Assembly (NCBI RefSeq): GCF_000526375.1
Contig: NZ_JAFY01000005.1
Location: forward strand, 124,001-188,000
Length of the DNA: 64,000 nucleotides
Source of the DNA: Aminiphilus circumscriptus DSM 16581
GTDB taxonomy: Bacteria > Synergistota > Synergistia > Synergistales > Aminiphilaceae
Direction of reading: 5' to 3'
The number at the start of each line of letters is the position of its first letter. Position 1 is the stretch's first letter. Positions 57,672 to 64,000 of the stretch are shown piece after piece. The position numbers and the translations under genes are program-made. A model generated the notes under the pieces. The model did no database searches, was not told the DNA's origin, and saw only the letters and a list, made by a program, of their open reading frames with translations.

Positions 57672-59018
57672 TCAGAAGAGACGCTCCGCGTTGACGAAAC
57701 GGGCGTATTCCTTGAGGAAGACGAGGTGCACACTCCCCGTGGGTCCGTTACGATGTTTGGCCACGATGATCTCCGCCCGGTTGTCCTCGAGGTCGGGATT
57801 CGCGGTGGCCTCGTAGTAGCCGGGGCGGAAAAGGAGCACCACGAGGTCCGCGTCCTGCTCGATGGCGCCGCTGTCCCGAAGGTCCGAGAGCTGGGGTCGC
57901 TTGTCCTGGCGCTGCTCCACCGCCCGGGAGAGCTGCGAGAGAGCCACTACGGGCACATCCAGTTCCCGGGCGATACCCTTGAGCGCCCGGGAGATCTCGG
58001 ACACTTCCTGCTGTTTGCTCTCCGCGGGACGAGGGGTGCGCATGAGCTGCAGGTAGTCCACGACGACAAGTCCCACCTCCTGGACCATGGCCTTGAAACG
58101 GCGGCACCGGGCGCGCAGTTCCAGCGTGGAGAGATCGGAACTGTCGTCGATATAGATTGGGGCCTGAGCAAGGCGGCCCGCGGCCTCGGCGAGACTGTCC
58201 CAGGCACTCTCGTGAAAGGTTCCCGTGCGGAGATCGTGGATGTTGATCCGCGCCTCGGCACCGAGCATTCGCTGCACGAGCTGCTCCGCCCCCATCTCCA
58301 GGCTGAAGAGGAGGACGGGGCGCTTTCCGTTCACGGCAGCTCCCTGGGCGACGTTGAGGGCAAAGGCGGTCTTACCCATGGAGGGGCGGGCCGCGACGAT
58401 GTTGAGGCTCCCCGGCTGGAGACCGCCGGTGATGCGGTCGAAGTCGACAAAGCTCGTGGCCGTCCCCGTGACGGGCTGCCCCCTGTGAAAGTTCTCCTCG
58501 ATCTGCTGGAAGGCGGTGCTCAGCACATCTCCCACATGTTTGAAGGGTGTACCGCCGCCACGCTGGGACAGTTCGAAGACGGAACGCTCCGCCTCGTCCA
58601 GGATGTCCCCCAGTTCGCGGTCCTCCGCATAGGCCAGGCGCACAATGGCCCCTCCCGCCTGGATGAGGCGACGTCGTACCGCTTTGTCCCGCACGATCTC
58701 CGCGTGCCAGGCCACGTTCGCCGTGGTGGGAACACCGTCCACGAGGGCCGCCATGAAAGACTGCCCGCCCAGCTTTTCCGCGAGGTCGCGCCGTCCCACC
58801 TCTTCCCAGAACGTGAGGAGATCCACCGGGCGGTCCTTCCGGGACATGGTTTCCATGATCTCGAAGCCCATGCGGTGATGCAGGTCGTAGAAATCCTCGG
58901 GAGTGAGCATCTCCGTTGCGGTAAGGAGTGCATCCCTGTCGAGGAGGCACGCACCAAGCACGGCCCGTTCCGCCTCCAGGCTATGGGGCGGAACACGATC
59001 GAAAAGGGAATCCGCCAC
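57672..59018 (-). CDS. dnaB: Replicative DNA helicase DnaB
   Basis: A 448-residue hexameric helicase. The N-terminal domain begins VPPHSLEAERAVLGACLLD. The RecA-like core has Walker A ARPSMGKTAFALN (near residue 210), LFSLEMGAEQLVQRML, Walker B VGLVVVDYLQLM and QLSRAVEQRQDKRPQLSDLRDSGAIEQDADLV. The GTG start directly follows the rplI TAA stop. No intein is present. It belongs to the rpsF-ssb-rpsR-DUF2232-rplI-dnaB cluster typical of Firmicutes and Synergistota. Confidence 0.97.
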   Translation of the reverse strand: MADSLFDRVPPHSLEAERAVLGACLLDRDALLTATEMLTPEDFYDLHHRMGFEIMETMSRKDRPVDLLTFWEEVGRRDLAEKLGGQSFMAALVDGVPTTANVAWHAEIVRDKAVRRRLIQAGGAIVRLAYAEDRELGDILDEAERSVFELSQRGGGTPFKHVGDVLSTAFQQIEENFHRGQPVTGTATSFVDFDRITGGLQPGSLNIVAARPSMGKTAFALNVAQGAAVNGKRPVLLFSLEMGAEQLVQRMLGAEARINIHDLRTGTFHESAWDSLAEAAGRLAQAPIYIDDSSDLSTLELRARCRRFKAMVQEVGLVVVDYLQLMRTPRPAESKQQEVSEISRALKGIARELDVPVVALSQLSRAVEQRQDKRPQLSDLRDSGAIEQDADLVVLLFRPGYYEATANPDLEDNRAEIIVAKHRNGPTGSVHLVFLKEYARFVNAERLF

Positions 59019-59465
59019 TTATTCCGCCTCCACCAGGACCGTCATGGCCACGTCGATGCCCGGGTGCAGATGAATCGAAAAAGGGAAGGTGCCGCAGGAC
59101 CGAATGGGCTCTCCGAGACGCACATCCTTCTTGTCCACCTCCTGGCCGAGCTGAGTAGACACAGCCTGGGCGATCTGGGCCGAGGTGACACTTCCGAAGA
59201 GTTTGCCACCTTCACCCGCGCTGACCTTCACCGAGACCCGTTTGCCCTGGAGATGGCGCTGACGTTCGAGAGCCTGTTGCTCCTGCTTCTTTGCCTTGTT
59301 TTTCCTGGTTTCCTGGCGTTGCTCCCATTCTCTGATTTTTCCAGCGTCGGCTTCCTCCGCAAGTCCCCTGGGAATGAGATAGTTCCTGCCATAGCCGTCG
59401 GCCACGTCAGCCAGATCTCCCGACTTCCCCACACCGGACACATCTTTGGTAAGTATGACTTTCAT
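59019..59465 (-). CDS. rplI: Ribosomal protein bL9
   Basis: 148 residues: MKVILTKDVSGVGKSGDLADVADGYGRNYLIPRGLA is the N-terminal rRNA-binding domain. A long connecting helix (residues about 42-76) leads to the C-terminal domain with VKVSAGEGGKLFGSVTSAQIAQAV. Full length. The stop codon touches the dnaB start, so the two are translationally coupled. Confidence 0.98.
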   Translation of the reverse strand: MKVILTKDVSGVGKSGDLADVADGYGRNYLIPRGLAEEADAGKIREWEQRQETRKNKAKKQEQQALERQRHLQGKRVSVKVSAGEGGKLFGSVTSAQIAQAVSTQLGQEVDKKDVRLGEPIRSCGTFPFSIHLHPGIDVAMTVLVEAE

Positions 59466-59472
59466 CGTTGCG

Positions 59473-60444
59473 TCACCTCCGAAACCGAGTTCGCACGTCC
59501 AGCCACATGTCGGCCATGCCGAGGAGCAAACAGAGCTGCGACAGGAAGGGGACGAAGAGAAGCAGCGCGAGAAGCCCGTAACGGAGAAGCCCCACTCCCT
59601 TGTGATGCAGCCATGCCATGGCTACCGACGCACCCTGGACGAAAAAGAGCATGCTCACCAACACCCGCAGATTGAGCCCCATTCGGAACGCAACCTGCCG
59701 CACTCCCTCGGAGGCGAATCCGTTCTGTTCTGCGGCCTTCGAAAGAAAGAGCAGCAGTACCGAGGCGAGAAGCGCCCAGAAAATGCTCCGGGGAAAACGC
59801 CACTCCGAAAAGGACGGGAGTTCGGGCATGCCGGGCATCCCCAGGCGGCGCACCACCAAATTGCTCACCACGTAGCTGAGCCAGCAGTCCATGCCCGCCG
59901 CCACGACAAGAAGCGAGGGAAAGACCAGGGGCAGTATGCCCAGGGTCTGTTCCATCTGGGCACGAAACGCGGCGACCGCCTCGGAAGATGCAGCCCAACC
60001 CCCGGCGGAGGCGAGCATTCTGTCCAGCACCTGCTGCATCTCTCCGGGGTCCACCGAAAAAGGGTTCAACCCGGTGATCTTCGTGATGAGCAGCATGAGA
60101 AGCAGCTTGCTGCCCAGGGAGACGAGAATACCGTAGAGCATGATTTCCACGCCGCTCCGGTAGCGGCGTGCGAGCCATCCGATGCCGACGCCGAGGACAC
60201 CGAAACCGAGCGCGAAGAAAAGAGCGCTCACCGGGCCCAAAAAAGCCGCGACAAGAAACGCCGCCACCCCCATGCCGGCGAGCGCTCTCCGAAGATTGTG
60301 CCGCAATCCGAGAATGACGAGCGGCGCAGGACAGAGCAGCGTCACCACCACACCCAGAAAGGGAAGGAGATGGCTCGCCAGAAAGAGCACCACTGCCAGC
60401 GCCACGAGAAGTGCCGATTCGACCAGGGCCCGGGTGGGATTCAT
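59473..60444 (-). CDS. DUF2232 (YybS-like) membrane protein
   Basis: A 323-residue protein with about eight to nine hydrophobic helices (ALLVALAVVLFLASHLLPFLGVVVTLLCPAPLVILGLRH at the start). DUF2232/YybS proteins occupy this place between rpsR and rplI in Firmicutes and their relatives; the function is unknown. A loop includes NPFSVDPGEMQQVLDRMLASAGG. It lies seven bases before rplI and 68 bases after rpsR. Confidence 0.82.
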   Translation of the reverse strand: MNPTRALVESALLVALAVVLFLASHLLPFLGVVVTLLCPAPLVILGLRHNLRRALAGMGVAAFLVAAFLGPVSALFFALGFGVLGVGIGWLARRYRSGVEIMLYGILVSLGSKLLLMLLITKITGLNPFSVDPGEMQQVLDRMLASAGGWAASSEAVAAFRAQMEQTLGILPLVFPSLLVVAAGMDCWLSYVVSNLVVRRLGMPGMPELPSFSEWRFPRSIFWALLASVLLLFLSKAAEQNGFASEGVRQVAFRMGLNLRVLVSMLFFVQGASVAMAWLHHKGVGLLRYGLLALLLFVPFLSQLCLLLGMADMWLDVRTRFRR

Positions 60445-60512
60445 GGATCACCTCCGGATAGAGAAATGGGGGAGGAGCACATGCCCCTCCCCCACGGACT
60501 CGCGCATGCCGC

Positions 60513-60749
60513 CTAATCGGCGGTGAAGGGCACGAGAGCCATCATGCGGGCCCGCTTGATGGCCATGGTGAGCTGCCGCTGATGCTTCGCGCAGTTTCCC
60601 GTGACTCTCCGGGGAAGGATCTTTCCGCGCTCGGAAATGTATTTCCGCAGCCGTTCCACATCCTTGTAATCCGCGGAGTCAAGCTTGTCCACGCAGAAGA
60701 AGCATACCTTGGGACGACGCTTGTTGCGCTTTCTGTTGGCAAAGGCCAT
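60513..60749 (-). CDS. rpsR: Ribosomal protein bS18
   Basis: 78 residues. [63 protein letters not shown] is the complete S18 signature. The cysteines CFFC and C near NCAKH suggest a zinc-binding (C+) version, usual in anaerobes and Gram-positives. Confidence 0.98.
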   Translation of the reverse strand: MAFANRKRNKRRPKVCFFCVDKLDSADYKDVERLRKYISERGKILPRRVTGNCAKHQRQLTMAIKRARMMALVPFTAD

Positions 60750-60767
60750 GTGCCTTCCCTCCTTCGT

Positions 60768-61271
60768 TTAAAAGGGGATGTCCGCCTCTTCCCCGCCTCC
60801 GGTTCCGTCGATCTCGGCGAAGTCCATGGGGAAATCTCCCTCCATCTCTCCGCCGAAACCGCTTTCGCGAAGGCTCGCCACCTGCCCGGAACGGAAGGAA
60901 CCCGAGGGGGCGCCGTAGGACTCCTGTCCTTCCTCACGGCGGGGGCTTCCGAGAAATTGCACGTTTCGGGAAACGATCTCCGTGAAGGTGCGTTTCTGAC
61001 CGTCTTTTTCGTAGCTGCTGACGCGAATGCGCCCCTCCACAAGCACGGCACTGCCCTTTCGGAGATATTTCTCGCAGTTTTCCGCCTGGGCGCCCCAGGC
61101 GCTCACGGGAATGAAATCCACCTCTTCGTGAATTTCCCCGTTCTGCCCCTTCCACTTCCGGTTCACCGCCACCGCGAACTTGGCGACGGCTTGTTTTGAG
61201 GCGGTGTAGCGAACTTCCGGATCCCTCGCCACATTGCCCACGATAACCGCCAGGTTGAATCCGCGAGCCAT
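60768..61271 (-). CDS. ssb: Single-stranded DNA-binding protein
   Basis: 167 residues. OB-fold N-terminus: GFNLAVIVGNVARDPEVRYTASKQAVAKFAVAVNRKWK, then FIPVSAWGAQAENCEKYLRKGSAVLVEGRIRVSSYEKDGQKR. The acidic tip ends ADIPF, the docking peptide for partner proteins. It lies between rpsF and rpsR, as in the standard cluster. Confidence 0.97.
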   Translation of the reverse strand: MARGFNLAVIVGNVARDPEVRYTASKQAVAKFAVAVNRKWKGQNGEIHEEVDFIPVSAWGAQAENCEKYLRKGSAVLVEGRIRVSSYEKDGQKRTFTEIVSRNVQFLGSPRREEGQESYGAPSGSFRSGQVASLRESGFGGEMEGDFPMDFAEIDGTGGGEEADIPF

Positions 61272-61281
61272 GGGGAACCTC

Positions 61282-61569
61282 CTATTTTTCCTGGAGCACC
61301 ACGATGTGACGCATCACCTGGCTCTTGAGCCGAGTAATACGCTCCAGCTCCTTCACCTGAACCGGATCGAGAGTGAACGAATAGATCGCGTAGAGTCCCT
61401 CGGTCTTCTTCTGGACGGGATAGGCAAGACGCCTCTTCCCCCATCTGTCGATCTTGGATATTGTTCCTCCAAGGCCGCGCACCATTTCCGCAACTTCCTC
61501 CACCGACGCGTTGTAATCCTCCACGTCGGGGTGGAGCAGCACCATCATCTCGTAGGGCCGCACCACCAC
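61282..61569 (-). CDS. rpsF: Ribosomal protein bS6
   Basis: 95 residues: RPYEMMVLLHPDVEDYNASVEEVAEMVRGLGG, IDRWGKRRLAYPVQKKTEGLYAIYSF and the late LKSQVMRHIVVLQ are conserved. The start GTG at 61569 has a GGAGGAGGTGA site. It is the first gene of rpsF-ssb-rpsR; a promoter in the 72-base gap before it was not recognised. Confidence 0.97.
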   Translation of the reverse strand: MVVRPYEMMVLLHPDVEDYNASVEEVAEMVRGLGGTISKIDRWGKRRLAYPVQKKTEGLYAIYSFTLDPVQVKELERITRLKSQVMRHIVVLQEK

Positions 61570-61641
61570 TCACCTCCTCCCTTTGGGCTGACGGCCTCTC
61601 CTTCGAGGGAGAGGCAGGGAAACACAGCAAGTTATTATACG

Positions 61642-61956
61642 TTACGGGTCGGTTCTGGGCAAGACCTTGGGGGGTTCGCCGGAAACCACGACCAATTTGT
61701 AGATCCGTTCATCCGGATAGGCCAGGTTGAACTGCTCCCGGGCAAGTCGCGCCATGCCCTCCGTGGTCTTGTAATAGGCGATGGAATCCCGGAGGCGTTC
61801 GAGTTCCCTGTTCATGCGCACAATCGTGTCCATGCGCTGATCCACCTGCTGGGAGAGCCGGGCGATGCGGGCCGCCTCGAAGGTATAGGCCGTGAGGAGC
61901 ACCGCCGATGCAAGTCCGAAGGCAGTGGCCAGGAGAATCCAGCGCAATCGCGGCAT
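61642..61956 (-). CDS. Septum formation initiator, FtsB/DivIC-like
   Basis: A 104-residue bitopic protein: helix ILLATAFGLASAVLLTAYTF (about residues 6-25), then a coiled coil (ARLSQQVDQRMDTIVRMNRELERLRDSIAYYKT) and EGMARLAREQFNLAYPDERIYKLV, which is the DivIC/FtsB signature (E..AR..l....p.E..y.l). It starts one base after the argS stop region (ATG 61956), so it is probably coupled with argS. Confidence 0.85.
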   Translation of the reverse strand: MPRLRWILLATAFGLASAVLLTAYTFEAARIARLSQQVDQRMDTIVRMNRELERLRDSIAYYKTTEGMARLAREQFNLAYPDERIYKLVVVSGEPPKVLPRTDP

Positions 61957-61957
61957 G

Positions 61958-63640
61958 TCACATTTTTTCCGGCGCACTCACACCCAGGAGCCTCAGGGCG
62001 TTTGCCAGAACGAGGCGAACAGCCTGACCGAGGAGAAGGCGTCCCTCCTGCAGCGGCGACTCCTCGCCGAGAATCCGGTGCGCGTTGTAGAAGGCGTGGA
62101 AGGCCGTGGCGAGGTCGTGGATGTAGTAGACGATCCGGTGAGGAGCGAACTCCCGGGCCGCCTTATCCACCTCCTCTGGAAAGAGCGCGAGCTTGCGCAG
62201 AACCTGGTCCTCTTCGGGGGTCGCGAGGATGTTCACGTCGAACTCCTCCGGCCTCGGCAGAACCACTCCCCTGGACTCGGCTTCCCGGAAGATGCTGCAG
62301 ATCCGCGCATGGGCGTACTGGACGTAGTAGACGGGATTTTCGGCACGGGCGCTCCGGGCGAGCTGGAGGTCGAAATCCAGGTGACTGTCGCTCCGGCGCA
62401 TGAGGAAGAAATAGCGCGTGGCATCCACGCCAACTTCCTCGAGAATCTCGCTGAGCGTGACGAACTGCCCAGAACGCTTGGACATGGTGACCTGCTCGCC
62501 GCCGCTCAGAAGGTTCACCATCTGGATGAGCAGCACCTGCAGGTCGTTGGGATCACGTCCGAGAGCCTCCACGGCGGCGCGCATGCGGGGAATGTACCCG
62601 TGGTGATCGGCACCCCAGACATTGATGACGAGGTCAAATCCTCGGTCGTATTTGTCCTTGTGATAGGCCACGTCCGAGGCGAAATAAGTGGGTGCGCCGT
62701 TGCTCCGGATGAGGACGCGGTCCTTTTCGTCTCCGAAGGCCGTGGCACGGAACCACACCGCTCCGTCCGCGTCGTAGGCGAATCCCCGCTCACGAAGACG
62801 TTCGATCATACGGGGCACGGCATCGTTGGTGTAGAGGCTCTTCTCGGAGAACCACACGTCAAAACGCACCCCGAACTCTTCGAGACAGGCCCGAATAGAG
62901 TCGAGGATCACTCGACAGGCATATTCCCGAAAAAAGGCGAGGCTCTCGTCGAGAGGAACGGAAAGAAAACGTGCCCCTTCTTCCTCGACGATCCTCGCCG
63001 CAAGCTCCTTGACGTACTCGCCGTGGTAGCCGTCCTCGGGAAAAGGTGCGAGATCGCCCCTGCCGAGGAGTTCGAAATACCTGGACTGAGCGGAACGTCC
63101 GAGGTTGTCCACCTGGAGCCCCGCGTCGTTGATGTAGTATTCGCGCTCCACGGTCCAGCCGGAAAACTCGAGAATGGCCGCCATGGCATCTCCCACGGCG
63201 GCGCCGCGGCCATGCCCCACATGGAGCGGTCCCGTTGGGTTGGCGCTGACAAACTCCACCTGGACCCTTTTCCCCATTCCACGCTGGTTTCTTCCGTAGT
63301 TCTCGTTTTTCTCGAAGATCTCCACCAGGACATCCTTCTGCCACCGCCGGTTGAGAAAAAAGTTCACGAAACCGGGACCGGCGACCTCGGCCCGCTCCAC
63401 GTAACTGTTTTCTTCCTCGGCCAGGGTGTCCACAAGGCGCTGCGCAAGATCACGAGGCTTTTCACCAAAGAGCTTCGCCGCCTGCATGGCCGCGTTGGTC
63501 GCCCAATCCCCCTGCCCTTCCCGTTTCGGGCGTTCGAGGGCGACCCGAGGCAAGTCCTCGGGAGAAACTCCTTTTTCGCCGGCGAGCCGACACAGCGCCT
63601 CGGTGATCTGTTCCGCAAGTACCTGGGATAGTTCCTTCAC
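61958..63640 (-). CDS. argS: Arginyl-tRNA synthetase
   Basis: 560 residues, class I. The HIGH-type motif is in VEFVSANPTGPLHVGHGRGAAVGD (near residue 125), and NVWGADHHGYIPRM and SKRSGQFVTLSEILEEVGVDATRYFFLMR (KMSKS-like) follow. The N-terminal Add-1 domain and the C-terminal DALR anticodon domain (FYNAHRILGEES...RLVLANALRLLGV) are both complete. Confidence 0.97.
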   Translation of the reverse strand: MKELSQVLAEQITEALCRLAGEKGVSPEDLPRVALERPKREGQGDWATNAAMQAAKLFGEKPRDLAQRLVDTLAEEENSYVERAEVAGPGFVNFFLNRRWQKDVLVEIFEKNENYGRNQRGMGKRVQVEFVSANPTGPLHVGHGRGAAVGDAMAAILEFSGWTVEREYYINDAGLQVDNLGRSAQSRYFELLGRGDLAPFPEDGYHGEYVKELAARIVEEEGARFLSVPLDESLAFFREYACRVILDSIRACLEEFGVRFDVWFSEKSLYTNDAVPRMIERLRERGFAYDADGAVWFRATAFGDEKDRVLIRSNGAPTYFASDVAYHKDKYDRGFDLVINVWGADHHGYIPRMRAAVEALGRDPNDLQVLLIQMVNLLSGGEQVTMSKRSGQFVTLSEILEEVGVDATRYFFLMRRSDSHLDFDLQLARSARAENPVYYVQYAHARICSIFREAESRGVVLPRPEEFDVNILATPEEDQVLRKLALFPEEVDKAAREFAPHRIVYYIHDLATAFHAFYNAHRILGEESPLQEGRLLLGQAVRLVLANALRLLGVSAPEKM

Positions 63641-63694
63641 GTGTTCGCCACCTCCACCACGCGACGTGCGCGTCTCTTTTCTATGGTTTCGACA

Positions 63695-64000
63695 TCATCT
63701 GGCCCGAACGGGAAGCGTCTTGTTCCCCCACGAGGCCCACGCCGCGACAAGCTGCCTCAACGTCTCGCCCATGGAGGCATCTATCTGTTCGGCCTTCACC
63801 ACAAGCTTCGTCTCCCCCAGCACGGCATTACGCTTCTCGGAGAAACGGAGCGTTTCCCTCAGGGCGATCCGTCCCTCCCCTTCCCGGCTCGGAGGAAAGG
63901 AAAGCACCCGGTATCCCTCCGGAAGGGAGAGATCCAGCTTCTGCTCCACCACGAAGGGGAAACGAATCCGCTGGGGAAATTGCTCCTGCTCCAGGGCGCG
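63695..64000 (-). CDS. C-terminal end of an unidentified protein (5' end beyond window)
   Basis: The last 101 residues of a gene running in from the right edge, ending NKTLPVRAR. The visible part is beta-rich: FPQRIRFPFVVEQKLDLSLPEGYRVLSFPPSREGEGRIALRETLRFSEKRNAVLGETKLVVKAEQ. Such an end resembles the beta-sandwich C-terminus of DUF3857/transglutaminase-like proteins, but that is only a guess. It lies 54 bases upstream of argS on the same strand. Confidence 0.55.
   Translation of the reverse strand, partial: RALEQEQFPQRIRFPFVVEQKLDLSLPEGYRVLSFPPSREGEGRIALRETLRFSEKRNAVLGETKLVVKAEQIDASMGETLRQLVAAWASWGNKTLPVRAR

Noticed and set aside
56556-59675. 1039-residue plus-strand reading frame
   Set aside because: Antisense shadow of parB, dnaB and rplI, which have unmistakable family motifs; the frame contains no recognisable domain.
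1-64000. tRNA, rRNA, CRISPR array, prophage or integrative element
   Set aside because: No cloverleaf, rRNA stretch, regularly spaced repeats, integrase or phage structural genes were recognised.

Overview
The window reads as about 64 kb of chromosome from a Synergistota bacterium (class Synergistia): an amino-acid-fermenting, anaerobic, diderm organism with high G+C. The evidence is the mixture of genes. There is a complete selenocysteine-containing glycine reductase operon, a single-chain outer-membrane secretin in a type II secretion (T2SS) operon, Firmicutes-like cytoplasmic genes (SepF, DivIVA, SpoVS, RNase Y), and two secreted proteins ending in a Gly-rich/Cys/hydrophobic/basic tail that matches my memory of the Synergist-CTERM sorting signal. 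No rRNA, tRNA, CRISPR array or prophage was seen. The genus cannot be fixed by reading alone.

Layout. 1-10.7 kb holds housekeeping genes: miaB (cut by the left edge), rubredoxin, an M24 aminopeptidase, an AIR-synthase-like protein, queH, plsC, an MFS transporter, trmI, transketolase and a beta-carbonic anhydrase. Two decayed IS30-type transposase tails lie here, at 5.2 kb and 10.8 kb. 11.2-24.0 kb is an amino-acid fermentation block: ald, alr and an AGCS alanine symporter, then grdX-trxA-grdE-grdA-grdB-grdC-grdD behind a good promoter and a tandem glycine riboswitch, then an NSS amino-acid symporter. Alanine oxidation plus glycine reduction is a classic Stickland pair, so the block can supply both donor and acceptor. 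hypCDE (24.3-26.7 kb) sits alone on the plus strand.

26.7-31.1 kb is accessory. It has a frameshifted membrane-anchored protein with two tandem repeats, a secreted subtilase with a C-terminal sorting tail, a stand-alone subtilase-propeptide-like protein, and three copies of a ~105 bp inverted-repeat element (five copies in the window). 31.2-39.7 kb holds spoVS, ymdB and rny, then a run DUF72-rlmI-HAD-HlyD-like-yggS-sepF-divIVA. A type III glutamine synthetase follows, with a 48 bp perfect palindrome downstream, and then a 917-residue secreted protein of unknown function with the same sorting tail.

45.5-64 kb is one long co-directional minus-strand run: a partial gene at the right edge, argS, an FtsB/DivIC-like gene, rpsF-ssb-rpsR, a DUF2232 membrane protein, rplI, dnaB, parB and then gspJ-K-L-M-N-C-I-D-E-F-G-H. 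The T2SS operon is joined to the replication/ribosomal-protein cluster with only 8 bases between parB and gspJ. The most interesting themes are the glycine-sensing control of the Grd operon, including an internal terminator between grdB and grdC, and a possible T2SS/C-terminal-sorting export route with its candidate cargo encoded just downstream.
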